From Arthrobacter sp. ISL-30 (GTDB taxonomy: Bacteria; Actinomycetota; Actinomycetes; Actinomycetales; Micrococcaceae): DNA of 64,000 bases. The stretch covers positions 62,001 to 126,000 of the forward strand of contig NZ_JAGGPK010000012.1 of the NCBI RefSeq assembly GCF_018613855.1, written 5' to 3'. A program made the position numbers and the translations under genes. Below are positions 10,171-20,317 of this stretch, one piece after another (position 1 is the first letter of the stretch; the number at the start of each line of letters is the position of its first letter). The notes below the pieces were generated by a model. The model was not told the DNA's origin, did no database searches, and worked only from the letters and a program-made list of their open reading frames with translations.

Positions 10171-10839
10171 TCATTCGGCCGACTTGCTCTGGTTGTAGCT
10201 GGTGGACCGCTCCTGGCCGCTGAGCGCGGCAATGGCGTCCATGATCCTGTCTGTGACCTGGCGCCTGGCGGGCAGGGAGTGGTCCGGGCCGGTCTTCTCG
10301 AAGTAAAGGGGCTCGCCCACCTTCATGGTGAAGTGCTGCGGACGGACGGCGTTACGGTCGGCAGGCTGCAGCTTCTCCGTGCCGATGAGTCCCACGGGGA
10401 TCACCGGGGCGCCCGTGGTCAGGGCGAGCCAACCCACGCCGGTCCGCCCTCGGTAGAGGATGCCATCCCGGGATCGCGTGCCTTCGGGGTAGATGCCGAC
10501 GCCCTTGCCGGACTCGAGGATGTCCAGCAGGGTCTTGAGCGCCTGGACGCTGGCTGCCTGCTCGCCGCGCTCCACGGGGATGGAGCCCACCGCCTCGAAG
10601 AAGGTCTTCATGAACGCGCCTTTGATGCCCTTGGTGGTGAAGTATTCGGCCTTGGCGAAGAAAGCCACCGGGCGGGGCATGAGGGCCTGGACAATCACGC
10701 TGTCAAGAAAGGACAGGTGGTTGGGCGCCACGATGAAGGGCCCTTCCGTCGGGACGTTTTCAAGCCCGATGACGGTGGGCCGGCAGCTGCCGGAAATCAG
10801 TCCACGGGTTGTCCAGCGGACTGCGTCAAAGACTGCCAT
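10171..10839 (-). CDS. 1-acyl-sn-glycerol-3-phosphate acyltransferase family protein
   Basis: A PlsC-type acyltransferase that adds a fatty acid to lysophosphatidic acid or a related lysophospholipid at the membrane. In 222 residues the family blocks are present: APNHLSFLDSV (NHxxxxD, near residues 38-48), the FAKAEYFT region, VGIYPEGTRSRDG (EGTRS) and VIPVGLIG. The gene overlaps the upstream HAD hydrolase by 14 bases, so the two are probably an operon. Acyl chain and substrate cannot be read from the sequence; it could also act on another acceptor such as a glycolipid. Confidence 0.92.
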   Translation of the reverse strand: MAVFDAVRWTTRGLISGSCRPTVIGLENVPTEGPFIVAPNHLSFLDSVIVQALMPRPVAFFAKAEYFTTKGIKGAFMKTFFEAVGSIPVERGEQAASVQALKTLLDILESGKGVGIYPEGTRSRDGILYRGRTGVGWLALTTGAPVIPVGLIGTEKLQPADRNAVRPQHFTMKVGEPLYFEKTGPDHSLPARRQVTDRIMDAIAALSGQERSTSYNQSKSAE

Positions 10840-11542
10840 CGTTGGTTACCTCGCTCAGGGCCGCCGCGCGGACAGCGTCAAGTTCTTCGATTTTTGCCAG
10901 CAACTCCGCAGCGGTTCCGACGACGGCGATTGCACCGGCCGTTTCGAGCTCGCCCTCCGGAGCGAATCCCCAGCTGACCCCGATGCAGTCCAGTCCGTTG
11001 GCCATGGCGCCGGCGACATCCTGGTGCCGGTCTCCCACCATCACGGCAGGCTGGGAATCCAAGTCCGCCAGCGCAGCGCCCACGATCTCCGTCTTGCCGG
11101 GGGCAGTGTTGGCAGCAATGGTTTCGTCATCCGAGGCGCCCCGGATGGTGGCGAAGAACCCTGCGATCCCGTGGTGCTCCAGGACCACCCGGGCGAGGCC
11201 CTGCGGCTTCTGGGTTGCCACGGCAACCGGCCTGCCGGTCTTGCCAAAGTGTTCAAGGAGGCCACGAATCCCCGGATAGACCTGTCCTTGGGCAATGCCC
11301 GTGGAGCGGTAGTAGCTGCGGTAGCGGGCTATGGCTTCATCCACGAGCTCTGCAGGAACCTGCGCCAGGTGCAGCAGTGAGTCGCTGAGCTTTGGTCCCA
11401 CCATGGCGTCGAGGACTGAGTGGTGGGGAACAGGGAGGTCCATCGACTCCAGGGCCGAGGCTATGCCCCCCGTTATGCCGCCGGCCGGATCGACAAGAGT
11501 GCCGTCCAGATCGAAGATTACGGGCACCGTTGTTTGAGTCAC
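10826..11542 (-). CDS. HAD-family hydrolase, phosphoglycolate-phosphatase-like
   Basis: The 238-residue protein starts with a GTG. The haloacid-dehalogenase motifs are clear: VIFDLDGTLVD (motif I, nucleophile and acid/base Asp), VAVATQKPQG (motif II region) and VMVGDRHQDVAGA (motif IV). The helical cap resembles Gph / PpaX phosphatases, so a small phosphorylated metabolite such as 2-phosphoglycolate is likely, but substrate cannot be fixed. It overlaps the plsC-like gene by 14 bases and is separated from uvrA by 99 bases. Confidence 0.88.
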   Translation of the reverse strand: MTQTTVPVIFDLDGTLVDPAGGITGGIASALESMDLPVPHHSVLDAMVGPKLSDSLLHLAQVPAELVDEAIARYRSYYRSTGIAQGQVYPGIRGLLEHFGKTGRPVAVATQKPQGLARVVLEHHGIAGFFATIRGASDDETIAANTAPGKTEIVGAALADLDSQPAVMVGDRHQDVAGAMANGLDCIGVSWGFAPEGELETAGAIAVVGTAAELLAKIEELDAVRAAALSEVTNDGSL

Positions 11543-11641
11543 CGGGTTAGTTTCTCACGAGTCGACTGCTGCCTGAAACTCACATGCCGTTACAGGAATA
11601 TTTCAGCGAAACGCGGGATCCTGAACGGGAGGGAGCACCAA

Positions 11642-14569
11642 TCAGTCCAGGATCTCCGCGAGGAATACGGCTGTATGGCTCTCAGTGGACTTGGCTACCT
11701 GCTCCGGAGTTCCCGAGGCGACGATCCTTCCGCCGCCCGAACCGCCGTTGGGTCCCAGGTCCACGATCCAGTCTGCCGACTTGATCACGTCCAGGTTGTG
11801 CTCAATGGTGATCACGGTGTTCCCCTTGTCCACGAGGCCCTGCAGCACTTGCAGGAGCTTCCTGATGTCCTCAAAGTGCAGGCCGGTAGTGGGCTCATCA
11901 AGCACGTACACGCTGCGGCCGTTGGAGCGCTTCTGCAGCTCAGAGGCAAGCTTCACACGCTGGGCTTCGCCGCCGGACAGGGTTGTGGCGGGCTGGCCGA
12001 GGCGGACATAGCCCAGCCCGACGTCCACGAGTGTATTAAGGTGCCGGGCAATGGGAGTGAATGCCGCGAAGAACTCCGCCGCTTCCTCAATGGGCATGTT
12101 CAGGACGTCCGCGATGGTCTTGCCTTTGTAGTGGACCTCCAGTGTCTCCCGGTTGTACCGGGCACCGTGGCAAACCTCACACGGAACATAGACGTCCGGG
12201 AGGAAGTTCATCTCGATCTTCAGTGTGCCGTCACCGGAGCACGCTTCGCAGCGGCCGCCCTTGACGTTGAAGGAAAACCTGCCCGGCTGGTAACCACGGA
12301 CTTTGGCTTCGGTGGTCTCGGCGAAGAGCTTACGAATGTTGTCAAAGACGCCGGTGTAGGTGGCCGGGTTGGATCTTGGAGTACGGCCAATGGGGCTCTG
12401 GTCAACGTGGACCACTTTGTCCAGGTGTTCAAGGCCCTGGACAGACTTGTGCCGCCCGGCGACCTGCTTGGCGCCGTTGAGCTTGTTGGCCAGGACCTTA
12501 TAAAGGATCTCGTTGACCAGAGTGGATTTTCCGGAGCCGCTGACGCCGGTGACGGCAGTGAAGAGGCCCAGCGGGAAGGTGGCATCCACGTTGGTGAGGT
12601 TGTTTTCCCGGGCGCCGATGACTTTGAGCTCACGCTTTTTGTCGTACTTCCGGCGCTTCTTGGGCAGTTCGATGCTGCGGCGCCCGGACAGGTAATCCCC
12701 GGTCAGGGAGCGGGGGTTGTCCAGGAGTTCCTTGTACGTGCCCGAATGGACTACTTCGCCGCCGTGCTCGCCGGCCCCCGGTCCGATGTCCACGATCCAG
12801 TCGGCCTCGTGGATGGTGTCCTCATCGTGTTCAACCACGATCAGGGTGTTTCCAAGGTCCCTTAGTCGGGTGAGTGTCTCAATAAGGCGGCGATTGTCGC
12901 GCTGGTGCAGACCGATGGACGGCTCGTCGAGAACATAGAGGACGCCCACCAGGCCGGAACCGATCTGCGTCGCCAGCCGGATGCGCTGGGCTTCCCCGCC
13001 GGACAGGGTTCCGGACGGCCGCTCGAGGTTCAGGTACTCGAGTCCGACGTCGAGGAGGAAGGTCAGGCGCGCCTGGATTTCCTTGAGGACCTGGTGGGCG
13101 ATCTGCGTTTCACGGTCCGTGAGCGTCAGCGTTCCCAGGAATTCCGCGCAGTCGCGCATGGGAAGGGCCGAAACCTCAGCAATCGACTTGCCGTTGAGCA
13201 GCACTGACAAAGACGCTGGATTCAGGCGCGCACCGTTGCATGCCGGGCAGGGAACCTGCCGCATGTATTCCTCATAGCGGTCACGGGCCCAGTCTGAGTC
13301 GGTTTCGCCGTGCTTGCGGTGCACATACTGAATGGCGCCTTCGAACCCGGTGCTGTATTTCCGTTCCCGACCAAAGCGGTTGCGGTACTGCACAACCACT
13401 TTGTGGTCCTTGCCATGAAGCACGGTTTGCTGGACCTCCCGCGGCAGTTTCTCCCATGGAGTGTCCATGGAGAAACCGAGTTCCATGGCCAGCCCTTCCA
13501 GGAGCCTGTTCCAGTACTCGGTGGTGGCGGTGCCCAGCGACCAGGGTGCAATGGCTCCCTCGGCCAGGGAAAGCTCGGTGTTCGGAATAACGAGGTCCTC
13601 GTCGACCTCAAGTTTGGTGCCAATGCCGCTACAGGCCGAGCAGGCGCCGAAGGGGTTGTTGAAGGAGAAGGACCGCGGCTCGATCTCGTCGATGGCCAGC
13701 GGGTGTTCGTTGGGGCAGGCGAGGTTTTCCGAGAAGGCACGGATCCGTTCGGGCGAGTCGGCATCGACGTCGACGAATTCCGCGAGCACACGGCCTTCGG
13801 CAAGGCCCAGGGCCGTTTCGATGGAGTCGGTCAGCCGCTGGCTGATGCCTTCCTTGACCACAAGCCGGTCTACCACTACTTCAATGGTGTGCTTGAACTG
13901 CTTCCCGAGCTTGGGCGGATCACTGAGTTGTACCAGCTCTCCGTCGACCCGTGCCCGCGAGTACCCCTTGGATGTCAGTTCCTTGAAGAGCTCGGCGAAT
14001 TCGCCCTTCCGGCCGCGCACCACCGGGGCGAGGACCTGGAACCGCGTTCCGGCGTCGAGCTCCAACAGTTGGTCGACGATTTGCTGTGGCGTCTGGCGGG
14101 CGATGGGCTCACCGCATTCCGGGCAGTGGGGCCGGCCCACCCGGGCCCAGAGCAGACGCATGTAGTCATAAATCTCGGTGATGGTGCCCACCGTGGAGCG
14201 CGGGTTCTTACTGGTGGACTTCTGGTCGATGGAGACCGCAGGGGAAAGACCCTCGATGAAGTCGACGTCGGGCTTGTCCACCTGGCCCAGGAACTGCCGA
14301 GCGTAAGCAGAAAGCGATTCGACGTAACGGCGCTGGCCTTCGGCGAAGATAGTGTCAAAGGCCAGGGAGGACTTGCCGGAGCCGGACAATCCCGTAAACA
14401 CGATCATCGCGTCACGGGGAAGGTCCAGGTCAACGTTGCGGAGGTTGTGTTCGCGCGCGCCCTTGACCACTAGCCTGGAGAGGTCGTGCCTGATCGGGGT
14501 CAGGGGCTGGAGGGCGGAAACTATCTTGCTGGCATCGAGGTCTGGGTGTTCAGCTACGGCTTTGGGCAC
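11642..14569 (-). CDS. uvrA: excinuclease ABC subunit A
   Basis: UvrA is the damage-recognition ATPase of nucleotide excision repair. In 975 residues there are two ABC modules: Walker [13 protein letters not shown] near residue 60 and [13 protein letters not shown] near 680, each with an LSGGEAQR(I/V) signature ([14 protein letters not shown] and [14 protein letters not shown]). Zinc-binding cysteine pairs are seen in [24 protein letters not shown] and CEVCHGAR. The GTG start at 14569 directly follows AGGGG with almost no spacer, and TAGCAT lies about seven bases upstream; translation may be leaderless (inference). The N-terminal ~28 residues are an extension. Confidence 0.97.
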   Translation of the reverse strand: MPKAVAEHPDLDASKIVSALQPLTPIRHDLSRLVVKGAREHNLRNVDLDLPRDAMIVFTGLSGSGKSSLAFDTIFAEGQRRYVESLSAYARQFLGQVDKPDVDFIEGLSPAVSIDQKSTSKNPRSTVGTITEIYDYMRLLWARVGRPHCPECGEPIARQTPQQIVDQLLELDAGTRFQVLAPVVRGRKGEFAELFKELTSKGYSRARVDGELVQLSDPPKLGKQFKHTIEVVVDRLVVKEGISQRLTDSIETALGLAEGRVLAEFVDVDADSPERIRAFSENLACPNEHPLAIDEIEPRSFSFNNPFGACSACSGIGTKLEVDEDLVIPNTELSLAEGAIAPWSLGTATTEYWNRLLEGLAMELGFSMDTPWEKLPREVQQTVLHGKDHKVVVQYRNRFGRERKYSTGFEGAIQYVHRKHGETDSDWARDRYEEYMRQVPCPACNGARLNPASLSVLLNGKSIAEVSALPMRDCAEFLGTLTLTDRETQIAHQVLKEIQARLTFLLDVGLEYLNLERPSGTLSGGEAQRIRLATQIGSGLVGVLYVLDEPSIGLHQRDNRRLIETLTRLRDLGNTLIVVEHDEDTIHEADWIVDIGPGAGEHGGEVVHSGTYKELLDNPRSLTGDYLSGRRSIELPKKRRKYDKKRELKVIGARENNLTNVDATFPLGLFTAVTGVSGSGKSTLVNEILYKVLANKLNGAKQVAGRHKSVQGLEHLDKVVHVDQSPIGRTPRSNPATYTGVFDNIRKLFAETTEAKVRGYQPGRFSFNVKGGRCEACSGDGTLKIEMNFLPDVYVPCEVCHGARYNRETLEVHYKGKTIADVLNMPIEEAAEFFAAFTPIARHLNTLVDVGLGYVRLGQPATTLSGGEAQRVKLASELQKRSNGRSVYVLDEPTTGLHFEDIRKLLQVLQGLVDKGNTVITIEHNLDVIKSADWIVDLGPNGGSGGGRIVASGTPEQVAKSTESHTAVFLAEILD

Positions 14570-14630
14570 CCCCTAATGCTAATCGAAAACTTCTTCGAAT
14601 TTCCATGAGCCATGTCACGGCGCCCGCTTG

Positions 14631-15011
14631 CTATTCCGCGTCGTAGGCTGCCGCCAGCAGGTGGACGGCTTCGGCAAAATTCGCACCCTGGGCCTTTGCC
14701 GCCGCCGCATACTCTGCCGCAGCGGCGGCAAGGGCGCTCCACCTCTCGTCTCGTGCACTCACGACCGTGCCGTGCCGGCCCCGCGTCTGAACGATCCCGG
14801 CGGCCTCCAGCTCCTTGTAGGCCCTGGCCACCGTGTGGGGTGCCACTTCAAGTTGGCCGGCGAGGCTGCGAACGGCGGGCAGCCGGGTTCCGGGCGGCAG
14901 CATGCCGTTATCTGTGAGTTCGATGATCCGGAGCCTGAGCTGCTCGAACAAAGGGACGCTGCTGGACACATTGGGCCGCCACGACGCCGGGAAAACTGCC
15001 TCGCCGTTCAC
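14631..15011 (-). CDS. GntR-family transcriptional regulator, short YtrA-like type
   Basis: The 126-residue form starts at a GTG (15011) that overlaps the stop of the methyltransferase as GTGA. Starting further upstream would only add residues read through that gene. It has a winged helix of GntR type: VPLFEQLRLRIIEL, LPPGTRLPAVRSLAGQLEVAPHTVARAYKELEAAGIV (split across residues 34-70), then a short alanine-rich helical tail (WSALAAAAAEYAAAAKAQG) without a ligand domain. Such short YtrA-like regulators often control a neighbouring transporter; none is adjacent here. Its target may be the tam gene with which it is coupled. Confidence 0.88.
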   Translation of the reverse strand: MNGEAVFPASWRPNVSSSVPLFEQLRLRIIELTDNGMLPPGTRLPAVRSLAGQLEVAPHTVARAYKELEAAGIVQTRGRHGTVVSARDERWSALAAAAAEYAAAAKAQGANFAEAVHLLAAAYDAE

Positions 15012-15796
15012 TGGCGCGCTCCATCCTTCCGGGCAACGGCGAAGATCCGCCGGAACGGAAAGGGCGTTCCCCACTCGTTTTGAGGGTAGGCATCGCGGAG
15101 CAGCCGCGCATACTCCTCTTCAAACCGCGTCGCGTCAGCGTCGGACAAAGCACCGAGTACAGGCCTCAGCGCCGTACTGCGCACCCATTCGAGCACGGCG
15201 TTCTCTCCCGGCAGGACCTGGTAATACACGGTCTCCCAGGTGTCGGCGTCGCAGCCGGCGTCGAGCATAACCTCCAGGTACTGGAGAGGCGTTCCCACAG
15301 CATCGTCATGGCGCAGGACATCGGCCAGCTTGTCGGACCACTCCGGCGACCCCGCCAGCTGCCTCATAAGGGCATGCGAGGGGGCATCAAAGTTTCCGGG
15401 AACCTGAAGCGCGAACCAGGCGCCCGGCCGGAGTGCGCGAAGCCAGCCGGACAGCAGTTCGAGGTGCCCGGGGACCCACTGGAGGGCGGCATTGGTCACC
15501 ACGACATCCGTGGCCTCGTCCGGCACCCAATCCGCAATGTCGGCTTCAACGAAGTGGAGGTTCTCATAGGTGTTGGCATGCCGCTCGCTCCGGCTGAGCA
15601 TTTCGGCGGAGGAATCCAGGCCCATGACACGGGCCTTCGGCCAGCGCTCCGCCAGCGTTGCGGTGAGGTTTCCCGGACCGCAGCCCAGGTCCACCACGAG
15701 CTCCGGTTCCGACGCCGCAATGCGGGCAACGAGGTCATGGAACGGCCGGTCCCGGTGATCGCCGAATTCGACATACTTGGCCGCGTCCCACTTCAC
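15008..15796 (-). CDS. tam: trans-aconitate 2-methyltransferase
   Basis: An S-adenosylmethionine-dependent methyltransferase that esterifies trans-aconitate, a spontaneous inhibitor of the citric acid cycle. In 262 residues the start MKWDAAKYVEFGDHRDRPF is characteristic of Tam. Motif I VVDLGCGPGNLTATLA lies at about 35-50, followed by GLDSSAEML and TNAALQWVPGH. The GTG start at 15796 follows AGGAGGAA. It is divergent from the helicase gene across 77 bases that must hold both promoters, and it is coupled to the GntR gene downstream. Confidence 0.9.
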   Translation of the reverse strand: MKWDAAKYVEFGDHRDRPFHDLVARIAASEPELVVDLGCGPGNLTATLAERWPKARVMGLDSSAEMLSRSERHANTYENLHFVEADIADWVPDEATDVVVTNAALQWVPGHLELLSGWLRALRPGAWFALQVPGNFDAPSHALMRQLAGSPEWSDKLADVLRHDDAVGTPLQYLEVMLDAGCDADTWETVYYQVLPGENAVLEWVRSTALRPVLGALSDADATRFEEEYARLLRDAYPQNEWGTPFPFRRIFAVARKDGARQ

Positions 15797-15873
15797 GATT
15801 CCTCCTGTGTTGATCTCTTACACAAAGCTGAGCCGAGCTTACCCGGAGCCGGGCGGCACTAAGCTGGGAAGCA

Positions 15874-18420
15874 ATGAAACTTCTTGAGCAGCTTGCCGGA
15901 CTCTCCGACGGCGGAACAGCCTCCCGCCGCGTCGACCCCGACGATATCTACACCCGATTCGTGGAATGGACGGACAGCCGCGGGCTCCAGCTCTATCCGG
16001 CGCAGGACGAAGCGATCATCGAGCTGTGCTCCGGCGCCAACGTAATCCTGGCGACGCCCACCGGTTCCGGAAAATCCCTCGTCGCGATCGCTGCACACTT
16101 CGAAGCCATGGCCTCGGGGCGGCGCAGCTACTACACAGCGCCTATCAAGGCCCTGGTCTCCGAGAAGTTCTTTGCGTTGTGCGACATTTTCGGGGCCGAG
16201 AACGTCGGCATGATCACCGGCGATTCCGGAGTCAACCAGGACGCGCCCATCATCTGCTGTACGGCCGAAATCCTGGCCAACACCGCCCTTCGGGAAGGTG
16301 CGCAGGCGGAACTTGGTGCCGTCATCATGGACGAATTCCACTTCTACTCAGACCCGCAGCGCGGCTGGGCCTGGCAGGTGCCCCTGCTGGAGCTGCCACA
16401 GGCCCAGTTCCTCCTCATGTCGGCAACCTTGGGCGATGTCAGCCGTTTCGAGGAAGGACTCACCTCGCTCACGGGCCGGCCCACGGTCACGGTCAGCTCG
16501 GCCGAGCGGCCCATCCCCCTGCACTACTACTTCCAGGAGACGCCGGTCCACGAAACGCTGGAGGAGCTGCTGACTACCCGGCAGGTACCCGTCTACGTGG
16601 TGCACTTCAGCCAGGCCGAAGCAATCGAGCGGGCCCAGAACCTGATGAGCATCAACATGTGCACGCGGGAAGAAAAGGACCGAATCGCCGAACTCATCGC
16701 AGGCTTCCGTTTTGCGGCCGGTTTCGGGAAGACGCTGAACAGGCTGGTCCGCCACGGCATCGGGGTGCACCATGCCGGCATGCTGCCCAAGTATCGCCGC
16801 TTGGTGGAACAGCTCGCCCAGGCAGGACTCCTGAAGGTCATCTGCGGCACGGATACCCTCGGCGTAGGCATCAACGTCCCTATTCGCACCGTGCTCCTCA
16901 CGGCGCTGAGCAAGTACGACGGCGTTCGGACGCGGCTCTTGAATTCGCGCGAATTCCACCAGATCGCAGGCCGGGCCGGACGCGCCGGTTACGACACCGC
17001 GGGGACCGTGGTTGTCCAGGCTCCGGAGCACGTCGTCGAGAACGCGAAAGCCATGGCGAAGGCGACTGCCAAGTTCGGCAACGACCAGAAGAAACTCCGC
17101 CAGGTTGTCCGCAAGAAGCCGCCCGAAGGGTTCGTTTCGTGGGGCCAGCCCACCTTCAACCGCCTCGTTGAATCCGTCCCGGAGCCGCTGACCTCCAGCT
17201 TCACGGTCACGCACGCCATGCTGATGAACCTCATGGAACGGCCGGGCGACCCCTTCACCGCTGCCCGGCGGCTCCTGACCGAAAACCACGAGCCGCGCGC
17301 CTCCCAGCTTCGCCTGATGAAGAAGGCCCTCGCCATCTACCGGGAGCTGCTCGCCGCCGGGGTTGTGGAGCGGATACCGCCCCGTGAGCAGGGCGAGGAC
17401 GGCCGGACCGTCCGCCTCACTGTTCACCTGCAGCCCAACTTCGCCTTGAACCAGCCCCTGTCACCGTTCGCCCTCGCGGCCCTGGAACTGCTGGACCCGG
17501 AGTCGCCGTCGTACGCCCTCGACGTCGTCTCCGTCATCGAGGCCACGCTGGAGAAGCCCCGCCAGATCCTGTCCGCACAGCAGAAGAAGGCCCGCGGCGA
17601 AGCCGTGGCGGCCATGAAGGCTGACGGGATCGACTACGACCAGCGCATGGCCATGCTCGATGAGGTGAGCTACCCCCAGCCGCTGGCCGGGATCCTCGGC
17701 GAAGCCTTTGAGGTGTATCGCAAGGCCGCGCCGTGGGTGGGCGACTTCGAGCTCGCTCCCAAGTCGATCATTCGTGACATGTACGAGCGCGCCATGAACT
17801 TCGGCGAATTCGTCCAGTTCTACGGCCTGGCCCGGTCCGAAGGGATCGTCCTTCGCTATCTCGCGGACGGCTTTAAGGCGCTGCGCCAGACCGTGCCTCA
17901 GGACGCCCTGCGCGAAGACCTTGAAGACCTCGTGGCCTGGCTCGGCGAGCTGGTCCGCCAGGTGGACTCCAGCCTCCTGGACGAGTGGGAGGAACTGACC
18001 TCCGGTGCAGCACCGACTCCCCATGATGCGCCGCCTCCCCCGCCGCCGTCGCTCACCTCCAACATTCGCGCGTTCCGCGTAATGGTCCGGAACGAAATGT
18101 TTCGGCGGGTGGAGCTTTTCGCCGACGAGGACTCCGCAGCGCTGGGCGAGCTCGACGCCGACAACGGCTGGGACGCGGAACGCTGGGAAGATGCGCTGGA
18201 CGATTACTTCGACGAGCACGATGACATCGGCACCGGACCCGACGCCCGTGGGCCCGGCCTGCTCATCATCAACGAAGAGCCCGGAATCTGGCGGGTGCGG
18301 CAGATCTTCGACGATCCAGCGGGAAACCATGACTGGGGCATCTCGGCAGATGTGGATCTTGCGGCCTCTGACGAGACGGGCACCGCGGTTGTGACGGTCA
18401 CGGCGGTCAACAGGCTCTAG
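15874..18420 (+). CDS. superfamily II RNA helicase with DUF3516 domain
   Basis: The 848-residue protein has a Ski2/Mtr4-like DExH helicase core: TPTGSGKS (61-68), DEFH near 152, LLMSATLGDVSRFEEGL, HHAGMLPKYRRLVEQL, GTDTLGVGINVP and QIAGRAGRAGYDTAGT (motif VI). The C-terminal half is the DUF3516 region of actinobacterial helicases, with an acidic stretch near 760-790. It probably unwinds structured RNA; its role is not established. GGGAAG precedes the ATG. It begins a plus-strand run with an acetyltransferase and a peptidase and is divergent from tam. Confidence 0.93.
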   Translation: MKLLEQLAGLSDGGTASRRVDPDDIYTRFVEWTDSRGLQLYPAQDEAIIELCSGANVILATPTGSGKSLVAIAAHFEAMASGRRSYYTAPIKALVSEKFFALCDIFGAENVGMITGDSGVNQDAPIICCTAEILANTALREGAQAELGAVIMDEFHFYSDPQRGWAWQVPLLELPQAQFLLMSATLGDVSRFEEGLTSLTGRPTVTVSSAERPIPLHYYFQETPVHETLEELLTTRQVPVYVVHFSQAEAIERAQNLMSINMCTREEKDRIAELIAGFRFAAGFGKTLNRLVRHGIGVHHAGMLPKYRRLVEQLAQAGLLKVICGTDTLGVGINVPIRTVLLTALSKYDGVRTRLLNSREFHQIAGRAGRAGYDTAGTVVVQAPEHVVENAKAMAKATAKFGNDQKKLRQVVRKKPPEGFVSWGQPTFNRLVESVPEPLTSSFTVTHAMLMNLMERPGDPFTAARRLLTENHEPRASQLRLMKKALAIYRELLAAGVVERIPPREQGEDGRTVRLTVHLQPNFALNQPLSPFALAALELLDPESPSYALDVVSVIEATLEKPRQILSAQQKKARGEAVAAMKADGIDYDQRMAMLDEVSYPQPLAGILGEAFEVYRKAAPWVGDFELAPKSIIRDMYERAMNFGEFVQFYGLARSEGIVLRYLADGFKALRQTVPQDALREDLEDLVAWLGELVRQVDSSLLDEWEELTSGAAPTPHDAPPPPPPSLTSNIRAFRVMVRNEMFRRVELFADEDSAALGELDADNGWDAERWEDALDDYFDEHDDIGTGPDARGPGLLIINEEPGIWRVRQIFDDPAGNHDWGISADVDLAASDETGTAVVTVTAVNRL

Positions 18421-18468
18421 GCCGTTGCCCTAAACCGTCGCCCAGGCCGCCACTAGTAAGCTCGAACC

Positions 18469-18969
18469 ATGAGCGTAATCCGTCCTGCAACCATCGAAGA
18501 TGTCCCGACGATCCTGGCAATGATCCACGAGCTCGCGGTCTATGAAAAAGAGCCCGATGCCGTACGGAACACGCCGGAGATGCTCGCAGGAGTGCTCTTC
18601 GGCGACAACCCCCGCGTCTACGCCCACCTTGCGGAGAACGACGCCGGAGAAGTTCAGGGCTTTGCCTTGTGGTTCCTCAACTACTCCACCTGGGAAGGCG
18701 TCCACGGCATCTACCTCGAAGACCTCTACGTGACTCCGTCCGGGCGGGGCGAGGGCCACGGCAAGGCGCTGCTGCAGCACCTGGCCGCCACCGCCGTCGA
18801 ACGCGGCTACGCCCGTGTCGAGTGGAGCGTGCTGGACTGGAACGAGCCCTCCATCGACTTCTACAGGAAGCTCGGAGCTTTCGCCATGGACGAATGGTCA
18901 ACATTCCGGCTCACGGGCGAGGCCTTGGCTGAGTTCGGAACGAGCGACAGGGTCGGGACCCATGGCTGA
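18469..18969 (+). CDS. GNAT-family N-acetyltransferase, SSAT-like
   Basis: A 166-residue acetyl-CoA-dependent acetyltransferase. The N-terminus IRPATIEDVPTILAMIHELA and the acetyl-CoA-binding motif A (LEDLYVTPSGRGEGHGKALL, near residues 84-103) are clear. So is the C-terminal DWNEPSIDFYRKLGA, the block seen in diamine (spermidine/spermine-type) N-acetyltransferases. A polyamine or other amine substrate is therefore plausible but unproven. It lies 48 bases after the helicase and its last eight bases overlap the peptidase gene. Confidence 0.88.
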   Translation: MSVIRPATIEDVPTILAMIHELAVYEKEPDAVRNTPEMLAGVLFGDNPRVYAHLAENDAGEVQGFALWFLNYSTWEGVHGIYLEDLYVTPSGRGEGHGKALLQHLAATAVERGYARVEWSVLDWNEPSIDFYRKLGAFAMDEWSTFRLTGEALAEFGTSDRVGTHG

Positions 18970-20293
18970 AACGGCGACGGTCGTTCACCGGAGAGGCGCC
19001 AGCCGCAACTTCCGGGGACTGCGAAGCACGGAGCATTTCTTCACCGTCCCGCTGGACTACGACAATCCCGGCGGAGAGACCATCACCGTCTTTGCGAGGG
19101 AATACTCCTCCGCGGACCACAGCGCGGAAGCTGCTGATCGACTGCCCTGGCTCCTGTACCTCCAAGGCGGACCGGGCGGCCGTGGCAACCGCGTGTCCTC
19201 CCTGTCGGGCTGGATGAAGGCGGCGGCGCGGGACTTCCGGATCCTGATGCTGGACCAGCGCGGCACCGGCCTCTCTTCGCCCGCTGATCGGAAAACCCTG
19301 CCCCTGCGGGGCGACGCATTGGAGCAGGCCGCCTACCTGCAGCACTTCCGGGCCGACTCGATCGTGCACGACGCCGAACTCATTCGCACGGCTCTCGGCT
19401 CCGGACCCTGGACCGTCTACGGGCAGAGTTACGGGGGCTTCTGCGCCCTGAGCTACCTGTCCTTCGCCCCCGAGGGCCTGGAACGGGTGCTCATCACCGG
19501 CGGGCTGGCTCCCCTGACGGGACCAGCGGACGACGTCTACCGTGCCACTTTCCAACGCGTCGCCCGCCGAAACCGCGAATACTTCACCTTGTATCCGGAG
19601 GACCGTGCACTCGTCACGCGCATTGCGCGGCACTTGGCGGCCGTCGAGGAGCACCTGCCCGACGGCGGTCGGCTGACGGTGGAGCGCTTCCAAATGCTGG
19701 GCTCATACCTCGGCGGCAACACCCGGATCCATGCCCTCCACAACCTGCTGGAAGACGCCTTCGTTGAGACGAGCAACGGAGAGCGCCTGTCGGATGCCTT
19801 CCTGGAGCAGGTCCGCAGCCAAGTGGCCCGCATGTCCAATCCGCTCTACGCCGTGATGCACGAATCCATTTATGGCCAGGGCGAGGCGACCCGCTGGGCC
19901 GCATGGCGGATGCTGGAGGAGTTCCCCGAGTTCCGGCCGGACGCTGCTGAACCGCTCCTTACCGGGGAAATGGTGTACCCGTGGTATTTCGAACAGGATC
20001 CCGCGCTTGAGCCCCTGCGCGAGGTGGCCGAGTTGCTTGCCGCCAAGGACGACTGGAAGCCGCTCTACGACACCATCCAGCTGGCAGCTAACGACGTCCC
20101 TGTCGCGGCGGCCGTCTATAAGGATGACATCTATGTCGACTACACCCTGTCGATGCAGACCGCAGCGGCCGTCCGGGGGCTCCGCGCCTGGGCCACCGGC
20201 GATTTCCACCACGACGGAATAGCCGACGACGGCGAGGGCATCTTTGTGCGACTGCTCGGTATGACCGGCGTCAAGGGCACCCCCGGAGCCTGA
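18962..20293 (+). CDS. alpha/beta hydrolase, proline iminopeptidase (peptidase S33) type
   Basis: The ATG at 18962 (443 residues) overlaps the acetyltransferase stop by eight bases; the longer frame upstream only reads that gene out of phase. The protein shows LLYLQGGPGGRG (the oxyanion-hole GGPG), MLDQRGTGLSS and the nucleophile elbow VYGQSYGGFCALSYL (GQSYGG, Ser nucleophile). The C-terminal GDFHHDGIADDGEGIF supplies the probable catalytic His. These are features of prolyl aminopeptidases, which remove an N-terminal proline from peptides. No signal peptide, so it is cytoplasmic. Confidence 0.9.
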   Translation: MAETATVVHRRGASRNFRGLRSTEHFFTVPLDYDNPGGETITVFAREYSSADHSAEAADRLPWLLYLQGGPGGRGNRVSSLSGWMKAAARDFRILMLDQRGTGLSSPADRKTLPLRGDALEQAAYLQHFRADSIVHDAELIRTALGSGPWTVYGQSYGGFCALSYLSFAPEGLERVLITGGLAPLTGPADDVYRATFQRVARRNREYFTLYPEDRALVTRIARHLAAVEEHLPDGGRLTVERFQMLGSYLGGNTRIHALHNLLEDAFVETSNGERLSDAFLEQVRSQVARMSNPLYAVMHESIYGQGEATRWAAWRMLEEFPEFRPDAAEPLLTGEMVYPWYFEQDPALEPLREVAELLAAKDDWKPLYDTIQLAANDVPVAAAVYKDDIYVDYTLSMQTAAAVRGLRAWATGDFHHDGIADDGEGIFVRLLGMTGVKGTPGA

Positions 20294-20317
20294 TGGCGGC
20301 GGGACAGCCGCTAAAGC

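Noticed and set aside
8162..10198. 678-codon open frame on the plus strand
   Set aside because: Antisense to uvrC, which has all expected domains.
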